Below, piece after piece: positions 1 through 10,262 of a DNA stretch of 64,000 bases; positions within the stretch are counted from its first letter, which is position 1, and each line of letters begins with the position of its first letter. The DNA lies in assembly GCF_022581195.2 (NCBI RefSeq), contig NC_061463.1, forward strand, positions 8,494,001-8,558,000. The letters run 5' to 3'. The notes beneath the pieces are model-generated. The model was not told the DNA's origin and searched no databases. It saw nothing but the letters and a program-made list of their open reading frames with translations. This DNA comes from Helicoverpa zea (Eukaryota; Arthropoda; Insecta; Lepidoptera; Noctuidae). The position numbers and the translations under genes were made by a program.

Positions 1-508
1 GGTGTATCATTTTACATAGCAGCTTGAAACATGGAGCTATGCTAAATAATAAGTTTATTCACTATGACAGTGTACGTTAGCATGAGCACAAATGCCTACG
101 TTCTTCCATTGTGCATAAAGATTTTATGGTTATTCTTGAAACTTGTATGTCAAAACAGAACTGCACATAATAGGCTTTTGTTCATACTGTTTTATCTCAT
201 TATACGGCAACAGTTCATTTAAATCAAGTCAGTAGGATGTAGGTCGTCGGATGTAAACTAACTATGCTTAATCAGCTTAGGCCAGATTATCTATGAGATT
301 AAAACCATTCAGATTATACACGCAACAAGGTATTAAGAATATTTCATGACGACGCCTTTTTTCATATCGCTGATAATCTACCTATCGAGCCATTTTTTTT
401 TGTTGCTATGTTCACATAATACAAGTATTTAGTATCAATAAATAAAGAACATATCAATATTCTGAAAGTAACTACGTCACCATATATAAGGACTTAGGAT
501 TAACTATT
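1..508. other. Non-coding DNA, left edge
   Basis: AT-rich sequence with no convincing open frame or splice-bounded exon. If the phosphatase gene to the right starts outside the window, this is part of one of its 5' introns. Confidence 0.4.
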
Positions 509-801
509 TAAAAAAAGGCCAAGTGCGAGTCGGACTCGCGCACGAAGGGTTCCGTACCGATTTATAAAACGGACAAAGAAATCACGTTTGTTGTATGGGA
601 GCCCCCCAAAATATTTATTTTATTCTAGTTTTCAGTATTTATTGTTATAGCGACGACAATAATACATCATCTGTGAACATTTCAGCTCTCTAACTATCAC
701 GGTTCATGAGATACAGCCTGGTGACAGACGGACGGACTGACGGACGGAGGAGCGAAAACAATAGGGTCCCGTTTTACCCTTTAGGTACGGAACCCTAAAA
801 A
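509..801. repeat. Lepidopteran dispersed repeat
   Basis: A compact block of about 290 bp that starts at the run of A before ggccaagtgcgagtcgg. It contains gggttccgtacc near the left end and its inverted counterpart ggtacggaaccc at the right end. The interior has the tandem-like stretch gacggacggactgacggacgg. I recognise this sequence type as a high-copy interspersed repeat of moth and butterfly genomes, but cannot assign a named family. No target duplication was identified. Confidence 0.6.
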
Positions 802-2093
802 CATCGATACATTTTTTTGACGTCGCGAAAGTTTCGTCCATGCGATAACTTTTCATTCATACGGTGTGATAGTAGGCACTATGTACGGTTCTAATTTGCA
901 TCTGTTCTCTGCTAAATACTTGGTACTTTTATTCCTATTTTTTATCGAAGATTATTTCAATCTCTGTAGAAAACTAGCCAACCACCTACCCTATTCTTTG
1001 ATTTCTAACCGTATTGGCACCTTGGCACACGTTTATACTTATGTCAGGCCTCTGCAAACTTAGTTTTACATCAAAATTACTACACAATAGTTCTATCAAA
1101 AGCGATAACAATCTATTTGATGTCCGTGACGTCATATAGTTGCATGCCTGATTTCAATCTGAGCTGACTATAAATTGTCAGTCCACCTTGTTTTGCGATA
1201 ACTCTGGAATTCAGCCGACATTTATGACACGTATATACTTTGATTTACGACTGTTATTCATGTCTACTTGTATGTTGGTTCGTCGGTTATTTTATATGTA
1301 TTTTTTAAATGAAAAAATATCGGGAAAGCTAGCGCCCTCATATAAAACATGATATTCGTGATCTATACCAGATTCATTCATATTCCTTCTGCAGATGAAC
1401 ACTTTGGTAACACGCAGTGTAGACTATATTTTATCCCGGTGCAGGCAGTAGTTCCTACTAACCTCGAAACCTAAGGAAATCCTCTAGTTAAGTATGTAGT
1501 AAAGCTGAAGTTTGATTGTTTGAACAGCTAATCTCAAAAACCACTGGTCTTATTGAAAAATTCTTAACAGTAAGTAGTTTCCTTATAGAGAAAAGCTTAT
1601 TTTCTTATTTTTATCCAGGTTCGCGGAACAAGTAAGTAGTTATACCATAACATTTGAGGCCGCACTTACATTTTCAATTACTTAGGCGGTAACTTTATCT
1701 ACACAAGTGGGTAATACAAGATTAAAAAATTTATAAATCTACCTGATCCTCTAATATTTACCTACTGTTATAAATTCTTCATCGGCCAAGTCATAAAACT
1801 TGGATTTCTACTAAGTAATGTGGCATGCATGACATTCCATACACGTTCAGAGGACACTGGTAGGATCTAACGTGATTATAAGGGTTCACAGACAATGGGG
1901 AATTGTAATAATATAATCAACATGTCTTTCGTTACGTGGACGGACAGACAAATAATATCACCTACTTTTTTTTTCTTTAGTTCTGCTACGTATGACAAGA
2001 AATGAAAAGCGGTTTGATTGTCATGAATTAATATAATGCAAGTGGTGTAAATTGATAAAAAAAAAAATATTAGTTATGTTTATTTTTCGTTTA
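802..2093. other. Non-coding DNA between repeats
   Basis: AT-rich with no splice-bounded exon. A short stretch near 1432-1460 (cccggtgcaggcagtagttcc) resembles another short repeat piece at about 57752, suggesting old interspersed fragments. Confidence 0.35.
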
Positions 2094-2142
2094 GTCGTGG
2101 TGGCCTAGCGGGTGAAGAATCTACCTTTCAAGTATAAGTGTG
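2094..2142 (+). repeat. 5' half of a tRNA-derived SINE, split by a LINE
   Basis: The segment gtcgtggtggcctagcgggt matches the head of the full-length SINE at 16244-16631 (on the other strand). It carries the polymerase III A-box-like sequence tggcctagcgggt. The segment stops at aagtataagtgtg, which is repeated after the LINE at 7609-7621. The rest of the SINE, including the B-box-like gagttcgattcc, continues from 7622. Confidence 0.8.
2130..2142. repeat. Target-site duplication, left copy (LINE)
   Basis: The 13-bp sequence aagtataagtgtg is identical at 2130-2142 and 7609-7621 and flanks the retrotransposon exactly. This is what target-primed reverse transcription leaves. Confidence 0.85.
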
Positions 2143-2314
2143 CAGTTCCGCAGCGGCATTCGCGCGGCCTAGTCGTGTTTTCGACGCGTTTCGTTGGCTA
2201 TCGCCCGCGCAGCTGTTACGAAGCAGCAACAACAACATTACCGGTGTGCGCCGGTTCGCCCGGCCGTTCTCCGGTTTGTATTTGTAGGCATATTCACCGA
2301 GTTTTAGATGCAAT

Positions 2315-3811
2315 ATGACTGATAACGCTAACGCATCACCGCGTTCAGTTACGCCGATTGTTGCGAGTGATGTTTACAACCTTTTGAATAATTCTCTCGA
2401 TATAGAAGCTATTGATGATGGAGATGACCTTGAGACCAATGAGGAACTGTTAAGAGGAGCCAAGAGACAAAGAGAAGGTAGTACGGAGGATGAAGATACA
2501 TGGAGGGAAGTAAAGGGAAAAAAGAAGTCACGATACGGTGGCAATAACACAATTAAGGACGAAATAAAATATGAAGTTTACATTTCTCATAAAGAACGTC
2601 TTCCTAAACAATTTGCAATGGCACGCATTTTAAAGGAAAATGACATAACCAAGGTACACCAAGTAAAGTATTTAAGCCCATTTAAAGTTCGTCTGCAATT
2701 TGACTGCGAAACAGCTGCACAGAGTCTTTTTTCATGCGAGAAACTTCTAGAGAAAGGTTGGAGGTTGCAGAGGGCTACGGAAGTCTCTGTTTCCTATGGT
2801 CTTATCAAAGATGTTGACCTTGAACTCACCGATGACGAGATCCTTAAAAATATCTCTTGTCCAGCCCCAACAAAGCTTATATCAGTTCATAGGCTTAATC
2901 GACGGAATCGAGATGAAGGCGGTTGGTGCCCGAGTGAAACCCTTCGACTATGTTTTGACGGTAGCCATGTACCAGCAACTGTTCGCGTGTGTGATATAAA
3001 CGTGAGGGTTTTCCCCTATATACACCAAGTATCCCAATGCTCTCAATGCTGGAAATTAGGTCATACCCGTAAAATGTGTCCTGCTAAAAACGTAATTTGC
3101 CCCAAGTGTGGGGGTCATCATGAGAATTGCGACACCACTTCGTTTTCTTGCGTCAATTGTAAAGGCGACCATATATCTTTGAGCAAGGCTTGTCCTGCGT
3201 ACAAAAAAGAAAGGAAGCTGAGAGAGATTATGGCGGAGTTTGGATGCACATACAGAAAAGCATTAGAAATGTATGTCCCACCTGAAAGGCCCATTCTCCC
3301 CGAAAACACTGTCACACGAACCCTACTTACACCTAGCTGTGGCGACACTTTTCCACGTCTTAGAACGGAGCAGACACCAAGTAAGAATATATATCCTGAT
3401 CCGCCTAGTCAACTGACTTATGCCGAAACCGTCAAAACAAAACCCATTATTCATGAAGTGAAGTCAGCAGTTAAAACTACTCCTCGCTCCCTAAATCCTA
3501 ACATTAAGTCATCAAAGCGTCAAAAGAAATCCACTGAGGAGGATTGGGCATTTTGGAATTCAGATGGAGGCAGTAAAGACGTTTATATGTCGTCTGATGA
3601 GGATGAGGGCCAAAAGGAACAGTGTCCGTCCATTAAGGAGCTTTGGGACAGAATCAAGGAAGTAATTTTTCTCAAACAGCATAACCTTTCTTTTAAAATT
3701 AAATCCATATTACAGTTGTGCCTAGAATGGTTTATGTTAGTTTCCGTTAGTTTTGTTTCAGATTGGCCTTGGATAAAATCTGTGTTTAGTTTTATAAATA
3801 CGACCCTGTGA
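2315..3811 (+). CDS. LINE ORF1, gag-like CCHC nucleic-acid-binding protein
   Basis: A 498-aa protein that in this class coats the element RNA and forms the RNP needed for retrotransposition. The N-terminal ~90 residues are acidic then basic (KGKKKSR). Three cysteine-histidine knuckles lie near residues 240-305: CSQCWKLGHTRKMC (CX2CX4HX4C), then CPKCGGHHENC, then CVNCKGDHISLSKAC (CX2CX3HX6C). Three knuckles in tandem are the usual ORF1 layout of I, R1 and jockey type elements. The C-terminal part is Lys/Ser-rich and low in complexity, and the last ~45 residues are hydrophobic. The stop TGA shares its A with the ORF2 start (TGATG). Confidence 0.88.
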   Translation: MTDNANASPRSVTPIVASDVYNLLNNSLDIEAIDDGDDLETNEELLRGAKRQREGSTEDEDTWREVKGKKKSRYGGNNTIKDEIKYEVYISHKERLPKQFAMARILKENDITKVHQVKYLSPFKVRLQFDCETAAQSLFSCEKLLEKGWRLQRATEVSVSYGLIKDVDLELTDDEILKNISCPAPTKLISVHRLNRRNRDEGGWCPSETLRLCFDGSHVPATVRVCDINVRVFPYIHQVSQCSQCWKLGHTRKMCPAKNVICPKCGGHHENCDTTSFSCVNCKGDHISLSKACPAYKKERKLREIMAEFGCTYRKALEMYVPPERPILPENTVTRTLLTPSCGDTFPRLRTEQTPSKNIYPDPPSQLTYAETVKTKPIIHEVKSAVKTTPRSLNPNIKSSKRQKKSTEEDWAFWNSDGGSKDVYMSSDEDEGQKEQCPSIKELWDRIKEVIFLKQHNLSFKIKSILQLCLEWFMLVSVSFVSDWPWIKSVFSFINTTL

Positions 3812-6800
3812 TGGCTCCTAAGGCACTTAAGTTAAACATTTTACAGTGGAATGCCCAAAGTATTAAGCCTAAGTTAATTTCCTTTTGCGAAATTTTGCGC
3901 CAAGAAAAGGTTCATATTGCTGCCCTTAGTGAAACGTGGCTCGAGCCGGAGTGTAATTTTAAAGTTAACAGTTATTGTGCTTATCGTGCGGATAGAGATG
4001 ACTCATATGGCGGTGTAGCTATACTCGTACACAAATCCATTAAGGCGCAACAGAAATTCGTTCACATTAACAATAGTGGTATCGAAATAGTTTGTATTAG
4101 GGTTTTTAATTGTGAACCGTTTGAAAATATTGTTGCAATCTACTGCCCTTCCAGAATTTTAACCACTCACCAAGATTGGAGTAACTTGCTAGCGTCATGT
4201 TCATCCAAAACGCTAATCTTGGGCGATTTTAATGCCCATCACGTCAGTTGGTCATATAAAACTGATCACAGAGGGTCACTCATCCATGACGCACTTTTAG
4301 ATAGTAACTTTTTCGTCTTAAACAATGGGTCTCATACACGTGTTCGTTTAGTAGATAATTACCTACAACAGTCTTCTCCTGATATATCTTTGGTATCTAT
4401 GGATATTGCACACAACTTTTGTTGGACTGTTCTAAATGAAAACCTGGGTAGTGATCATTTACTCGTTAAAATTTCAACTTCTACTTATTCTCATCTACCC
4501 TCACTCAAGAAAAGAAATTTCCGCAAAGCCGATTGGACATCGTATAATAAATATTTAGAACAACGTTTTTCTAGTTTCGATATCCCGAGTGACCTGCAGG
4601 AGGCTTACGACAGTTTTTTAGTTATTATAAATGACGCTGCTAACAAATTCATCCCGCTTGTAAAATTCAACCAGAATCCTACCTCAGAATTTTTACCAAA
4701 ACCGTATTGGACAGCAGAAATCTCACACGCAGTAGCACAGCGCAGGCTAGCTTTATCAAAATTTAGACGCAACCCTACCCCCAATAATCTCGATATTCTT
4801 AATGACAGAATACACTTTGCACAGAAGTTAATCCGTCAGGCTAGGGCTACGGACTTTCAAAATTTCTGCTCCTCAGTTGATCACACGACATCGGCTAGTG
4901 AAATGTGGCAGAAAATGAGATGGTTAAAGGGTTTCCGATCTCCTCCTAGTTATGTAGACCCTCAAAATGCCACAAACTTATTATATTCTTTAACACCAGA
5001 TCATGTGTCCCCAAGGCCCCCTACAGTTAAAAACTACAACCCATTACTAGAATGTGAGATCTCTATCCAGGAATTAAATAAATGTATTAAATCTAAGGAT
5101 ACATCTCCTGGATGCGATGACATATCGTATTCTATGATTAAAAATTTACCTGACGTAGGCAAATCGGTGTTGCTTACTTTATTTAATAAATTCTTTTATC
5201 ATGGGTTTGTTCCATCTCAGTGGCGTGACATCTGTATAGTGCCTATTCCAAAGCCTGGTCGTGATCTAAGCAATGTAACTTCCTTTCGTCCTATTTCTTT
5301 GTTATCTTGCATATGCAAAATATTTCATTACATTTTATTTAGGAGACTGGAGTGGTTTGTTGAAAAATTAAATGTTTTTTCTGTTAACACGGTGGGTTTC
5401 CGTAGAAATAAATCGTGTATAGATGGTCTAGCTTACTTAATATCCTCCATTCAAACCGGTTTCTCTGAGGGCTGTACAACTATGGGCTGTTTTTTAGATA
5501 TAGATAGTGCGTACAATAATGTTAACAACTATGTTTTAATTCATGTTTTAGATCAATATGGAGTAGGATCCCGGATTTGTAATTATTTGTGGAATTTTTT
5601 ACACAGAAGAACACTTCAAATAAGAACTGGTAATAGTTTTATTAGTAGAGATTCAGGTAGTGGATTAGCGCAAGGTGACCCTTTATCACCATTGTTGTTT
5701 AACATAATAACGGCAAACATTTGTAATCAACTTCAAAATCAGGTGTCTATTTGCCAGTACGCGGATGATTTCGCAATGTACGTGACGTGTTCGTCTGTAA
5801 GCGAGGGTCAAAATAAAATCCAAGCTGCCCTCAATGTTATCAATAACATACTAACAGATGTAGGATTACATATTTCGCCGGATAAAAGTAAAATTTGTTT
5901 ATTTAGTAGAGGTTTTCGTGTACCTAATATAGACATACGACTAAACGGCACATCACTACAGGTAGTTGATAATGTTAAATATTTAGGGTTATGGCTAGAC
6001 AGAGGTCTCCGGTGGAAAAAACACGTTAATGAGATATGTGAACGAGTCTTAAAACTAGTTAACATCTTCAGGGTTTTGGTTGGCCCCGGATGGGGTGTTC
6101 ATCCAAAACAGTTAAGACAATTATACATAGCTCTCATTCGTAGTCGTATTGACTTTGGTAGTTTTCTATTCGGTAATAGTGCTGACTCACACTTGGCGAA
6201 ATTAGATAGATTGCAAAACACTTGTCTACGTTTGATAGGCGGGTTCATCAAAAGTACGCCGATACACGTGATGGAGTCAGAGTTGTCGTTACCTCCCTTA
6301 TTTATTCGGCGCCAATTCTTAGCTTGTAAATTTTATTTGAAATCTAAGTGTTATAATTACCCTCTTCTTAATTTACTGGACAAGTTACATCAACTCTGCA
6401 ACAAAATATATTGGAGAAATAAGAAAAAACCCCTCCTTGTTTCAGCTCACGATGTTCTAAATAGAGAACTCATTTACTGTAGTGCGACAGTTCACATGTT
6501 TTCCATGGATACTTGGGTCAGCAATATGGACTTATCAAATATCGTTAAACCTACTTTGGAGTCTGTTGATAAACCAAAGCGTTGTTTCAATGTTCATCAA
6601 CTTGTATCACTTTGTACCAATTCACTTAATTCATTATATTGTGGCTTTTACTGTATATACACTGATGGTTCAAAGCATGAAAATAACTGTGGCGCAGCCT
6701 TCTATGACTCTCAGACAGGTGCTTCTGTTAAACTCAAAATCAAGTCAAAATTATCAATAATGCATTTGGAATTAATAGCTATAGCAGAAGCTTTGGCTTA

Positions 6801-7509
6801 TATAGAATCATTAGACGGTGATTACTTTGTTGTCCTTACCGATTCAAAAAGTGCGCTTCTTCATCTTATTAAATGCACGTCACCATTCAGAGGGCTTCCA
6901 CTGGCTTATTCTATTTTAAAATCTATTTTCAAAATTGTAGCTAAACATAAAACTGTTGTTCTTCAATGGATACCTTCTCATGTTGGACTGAAGGGTAATG
7001 AGATTGTCGACCGCCTCGCTAATGATGCCGGATCTGACGGCGTTCCTTTTACTTGTTTACCCTGGCACACGGAACTTATACCCACTGTTCGAGGCAAATG
7101 CTTGCAGTCCTGGTCAGAATATTTCGACAAAAGGTCTCTGACAAAAGGCATTTGGTACAAAACCATTCAGCCCTCACTTCCTCGTACGCTTTGGTTCGAC
7201 ATGAGCAGCATGAACAGACAGGAGGTTGTGATGGCTTTGAGGCTTCGATCCGGTCATGTCCCGCTTAACAGCTTTGGCTTTATGATGCGTAAGGTGGACT
7301 CCCCCAATTGTGTTGTTTGTGGAGTGATCGAAGATGTTCATCATATCCTCAGCGAGTGCAGCCGTATTGACGCTCAAAGACGTCACGCTTTTGACGTCAA
7401 CAATTTTAATGTAGGCTACTATAATAGCATTCTGGCTTCGCCACTGTCGGATGAGGCCAGAATTCTTATTAATATTATTATTGTGGGTAGTAGATTACGG
7501 GTGGGTTAA
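3811..7509 (+). CDS. LINE ORF2: AP endonuclease, reverse transcriptase, RNase H
   Basis: A 1232-aa polyprotein from the ATG at 3811, which overlaps the ORF1 stop. The N-terminal apurinic-type endonuclease shows LQWNAQSI, ALSETWL, ILGDFNAHH and GSDHLL (residues ~10-225). The RT core has LDIDSAYNNV, GLAQGDPLSPLLFN and the catalytic YADD at about residue 650. RNase H is marked by YTDGSK (about 951), LELIAIAEAL, LTDSKSAL and WIPSHVGLKGNEIVDRLAND, so the acidic catalytic residues are all present. A C-terminal CVVCGVIEDVHHILSEC segment is the usual CCHC-like tail motif (about residue 1165). There is no internal stop or frameshift, so it should be enzymatically competent if expressed. Confidence 0.92.
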   Translation: MAPKALKLNILQWNAQSIKPKLISFCEILRQEKVHIAALSETWLEPECNFKVNSYCAYRADRDDSYGGVAILVHKSIKAQQKFVHINNSGIEIVCIRVFNCEPFENIVAIYCPSRILTTHQDWSNLLASCSSKTLILGDFNAHHVSWSYKTDHRGSLIHDALLDSNFFVLNNGSHTRVRLVDNYLQQSSPDISLVSMDIAHNFCWTVLNENLGSDHLLVKISTSTYSHLPSLKKRNFRKADWTSYNKYLEQRFSSFDIPSDLQEAYDSFLVIINDAANKFIPLVKFNQNPTSEFLPKPYWTAEISHAVAQRRLALSKFRRNPTPNNLDILNDRIHFAQKLIRQARATDFQNFCSSVDHTTSASEMWQKMRWLKGFRSPPSYVDPQNATNLLYSLTPDHVSPRPPTVKNYNPLLECEISIQELNKCIKSKDTSPGCDDISYSMIKNLPDVGKSVLLTLFNKFFYHGFVPSQWRDICIVPIPKPGRDLSNVTSFRPISLLSCICKIFHYILFRRLEWFVEKLNVFSVNTVGFRRNKSCIDGLAYLISSIQTGFSEGCTTMGCFLDIDSAYNNVNNYVLIHVLDQYGVGSRICNYLWNFLHRRTLQIRTGNSFISRDSGSGLAQGDPLSPLLFNIITANICNQLQNQVSICQYADDFAMYVTCSSVSEGQNKIQAALNVINNILTDVGLHISPDKSKICLFSRGFRVPNIDIRLNGTSLQVVDNVKYLGLWLDRGLRWKKHVNEICERVLKLVNIFRVLVGPGWGVHPKQLRQLYIALIRSRIDFGSFLFGNSADSHLAKLDRLQNTCLRLIGGFIKSTPIHVMESELSLPPLFIRRQFLACKFYLKSKCYNYPLLNLLDKLHQLCNKIYWRNKKKPLLVSAHDVLNRELIYCSATVHMFSMDTWVSNMDLSNIVKPTLESVDKPKRCFNVHQLVSLCTNSLNSLYCGFYCIYTDGSKHENNCGAAFYDSQTGASVKLKIKSKLSIMHLELIAIAEALAYIESLDGDYFVVLTDSKSALLHLIKCTSPFRGLPLAYSILKSIFKIVAKHKTVVLQWIPSHVGLKGNEIVDRLANDAGSDGVPFTCLPWHTELIPTVRGKCLQSWSEYFDKRSLTKGIWYKTIQPSLPRTLWFDMSSMNRQEVVMALRLRSGHVPLNSFGFMMRKVDSPNCVVCGVIEDVHHILSECSRIDAQRRHAFDVNNFNVGYYNSILASPLSDEARILINIIIVGSRLRVG

Positions 7510-7608
7510 TTTAATTTTAAGTTTTTAATTTTGTATTCAATAATCGGGGTGTCGTTTTCTTTTTAGAAAAAACCCCGTCCTTAAATAAAGATTAAAAAAA
7601 AAAAAAAA

Positions 7609-7621
7609 AAGTATAAGTGTG
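7609..7621. repeat. Target-site duplication, right copy (LINE)
   Basis: aagtataagtgtg, identical to 2130-2142. Its first two A residues cannot be separated from the LINE poly(A) tail. Confidence 0.85.
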
Positions 7622-7787
7622 TGAGTTCGATTCCAGGTCAGGACAAATACAACTTTTCTAAAGTTTGTATGTATTTTCTAACTATATCTTGGGCATCAAT
7701 GACTGTTTTGGAGGCCACGTATAATTTTAGGTCCCGGCTGATATTGAACATCTTTTTCAGTCGTTAGCCGACCCCAACGATGATGTT
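7622..7787 (+). repeat. 3' part of the SINE split by the LINE
   Basis: Continues the tRNA-like head with gagttcgattcc (B-box-like), then the SINE body (ggtcccggctg, gaacatc, cagtcgtta). It jumps directly to gccgaccccaac, lacking about 130 bp found in the copy at 16244-16631, so this copy carries an internal deletion. Flanking T/A-rich sequence (tttatttttcgttta at the left, tttatttatttgttta at the right) may be its degraded target duplication. Confidence 0.78.
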
Positions 7788-9390
7788 TATTTATTTGTTT
7801 AAGTTTGTAAATATGACATGTATTAACATAATCCCACAATGCTTTTGCGAGATTCGAACCCTCCTCACGGAGCGCTACGACGACAGCGCCATTTCTCAAG
7901 AAACTCGAAATGAATGATAAACCTTAGATTTATTTTGTAACTATTTATTTGCGCATTTATAGAATTAAGTCGGTGTGTTTATTAAATCACACATGAAAAA
8001 AAAACATATTTTAACACCCCTTTTAACACACCTCAAGCATAAAAAAAAATCGTTTTACTTCATCACAACCCCTAGCAACAAAACGAGACATCTTACACGC
8101 ATGTAAAGAAATCACCCCTTTCTTAAATACCTGTTTGACTGCGCCATTGACGACGCATCCTGCATCGCGCTATCGAAGTTTGCACGGCGCTTAATACTAC
8201 TACAATATTTTAACGTGACGTCAACGGGGTCCGTGTCTACTCAGTGAGACAGTGGTGGGGGGCAGGGCTGTGCCAAACCGCCCCTACTATAATGCGTTTA
8301 CTAATGTGTATTAGTTGTATCCCTAAGTGGGCATTTCATGTGGTATTCAAGCCAGTTTAATATGTTTAACTATGTTTAGGTCATTGACCAAGGTATATTG
8401 TGGTTTATGTAAAATGTGTGTAAAGTCCTAGTACGTCGGGGCTCAGTGTAACACGGAGGAATATGTTCCTCCACCCCATTGAAGTAGACAATTTGACCCT
8501 TTTTTATTGTTTTGATATTTCTTTTTAAATTAGACTGCTAAAACATTTGTTTAATATATATATATAATAATCATAGAAAATTTTCTGACGGTTCTACTAT
8601 GAAATATGGTTCTTTAAATAGCGAATTCATCATTAGCATATCGCAAAAAATAAGTCAATCTACCTACACATTTTTTAACATCGAGAAAAGTCACAATACC
8701 TACTAACATTCGATCTCACATAAAAGGCTCAGATTGAAAAAAAAAAACAATTTCCTCGAGAAATTACTTTTTCTATTTATAAAATTCTGACAAAACCCCG
8801 TATCTATCTCATCTACCTGCGAATTTAATATTTCAAACATATCAATAAAAGCGATACCAACGTTAAGTAAGATCGTAAACAATATTTAAGCTTCACTAAA
8901 TCGCCATAATTCCTTTTCCACCGAAATTCAGTAAGCGACGAGTTAAGACGCTTCGTAAGCAAACGGCTGAATATTTTATTCGGGTTTTTTCTTTTTCTTA
9001 GAGTTTCTCGCTAATGTGCTTTTTCGTGCGGGTTGTAAAATTGTACTAAAGTTGTGTAGGAAGGTTAAAACGACACTTGAGTATTGTTCTACATTCGGTT
9101 AGCTTGCAATTAGTGGGGGTTGATTCATGTAACACTTTCCCTCACAAGGTATGACTATATACTTATATGACATACAGTTATGACTCCGCCGTGTTTCCAT
9201 AGAATTTTAGTAACCTGTACTTTCATTCGAAGGACATTAAAATGACTAACCTGTTAATATGCTTGTAATTTGGAATGTTTGTAAATATGAAATTATTTTG
9301 CACTTAGTGGTCACTTTTAATGTTCCAAGAAATTGTCGCTTTCATTTATGACTTGTATGAACTCTATTGCCTATAGCAGCCGGAAATCGA
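7788..9390. other. Non-coding DNA, probably intronic
   Basis: No exon could be supported. The stretch around 8420-8485 (gtcggggctcagtg, ggaggaatatgttcctcc) has the look of an interspersed repeat fragment, but no second copy is present here to prove it. Confidence 0.35.
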
Positions 9391-9462
9391 TCTCAGTGGC
9401 GTGCACTTGGAGAGGCCTATGTCCAGCAGTGGACTGCTATAGGCTGATGATGATGATGAAAA
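9391..9462 (+). repeat. 5'-truncated RTE-like LINE, last codons plus GAT tail
   Basis: Reads QWRALGEAYVQQWTAIG followed by TGA and a TGATGATGATGA microsatellite. A second copy with the same C-terminal motif lies at 12931-12992. Severe 5' truncation and a trinucleotide tail instead of poly(A) are typical of RTE-group elements. Confidence 0.75.
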
Positions 9463-10070
9463 AATGAACTCTATGAATTCAACTTTTCGAAGCTTATTTA
9501 CCCAGAATGTAGTCCTCGGCAGTTTTTCAACACACTATCTACTTAACAACAATTTTTTTTTATAAAATGACAAAAATGTCTGGTAAATAAATGCTACGTA
9601 GAAAAAGCCGTTAAGCCCGTAACAGCCTCGTCACAAACAGTAATAAAACTTGTTCATACATCATGAATAGCTGGTACAATCACATCATCGCTAGCCTAGC
9701 GCCGGGGAATTATAACTGCGAAGTGGAATCTCGTAGTTTCACCCGCGGGACCTGCCGGATTGATATGATGGCTGCAATGCCTGCAATAAATATATAACAA
9801 GACTGAATAGTGAAATAAGTTAGCTGTTTCAGTAGATCGTATGGTTTATTATGTATGGCATGGTCAACTTTAACACTCAGTTGCTAAAAAAGGAGAAGCA
9901 TTCTAAAGGCAAAGCATTCTAAACTCACCTATCTATTGTTAAATATTTGAACATATATTTTTCAACCGTAATCGATTCAGTATGGGAGTTTAATATCATT
10001 GCTCCGTGGGCTATTTACAGCATCAGCAACGAACGGTATAATTTAGGATATTTCCAACTAGAATGTATGA
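9463..10070. other. Non-coding DNA
   Basis: No supported gene. A slightly GC-richer block at 9690-9780 (gccggggaattataactgcg) has no open splice-bounded frame. Confidence 0.35.
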
Positions 10071-10262
10071 AGCCATATATTCACTGAGAAACAATTGTTT
10101 ATAAACACTGTTTCAGAAACAATATCTACGTGTATGTATATATAATTTTGTTTCTGTGGACGATATGGTCGGCAGAGTTTCCGAAACATTGTTGCTGTAA
10201 ACATCTACGTGATGTTTCAGAAACTGTGTATCTGAAACATTGTTTCCCAGTGAATACATGGC
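10071..10262. mobile_element. Short TIR element (MITE)
   Basis: The left end agccatatattcactgag and the right end cagtgaatacatggct are inverted complements with one or two mismatches. The inverted match continues inward (gaaacaat with attgtttc). There is no coding capacity. About 192 bp; internal sequence reuses the motif gtttcagaaac in both directions. The exact target duplication is unclear. Confidence 0.68.

Larger units (their letters stand above)
2143..7610 (+). mobile_element. Full-length, apparently intact I-group non-LTR retrotransposon
   Basis: The element is about 5.47 kb. It has a GC-rich 5' UTR starting cagttccgcagcg (2143-2314), a gag-like ORF1, and an ORF2 with endonuclease, reverse transcriptase and RNase H. 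A short 3' UTR with a small hairpin (cggggt 7545-7550 with accccg 7572-7577), AATAAA at 7584-7589 and an A tail to about 7610 complete it. Both ORFs are open end to end and all catalytic motifs I can check are present. With the perfect 13-bp duplication and intact tail, this indicates a recent insertion. An RNase H domain after RT together with CCHC ORF1 fits the I clade and relatives (I, Loa); clade assignment by eye is approximate. It lies in the same orientation as the phosphatase gene, inside a SINE. Confidence 0.88.
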
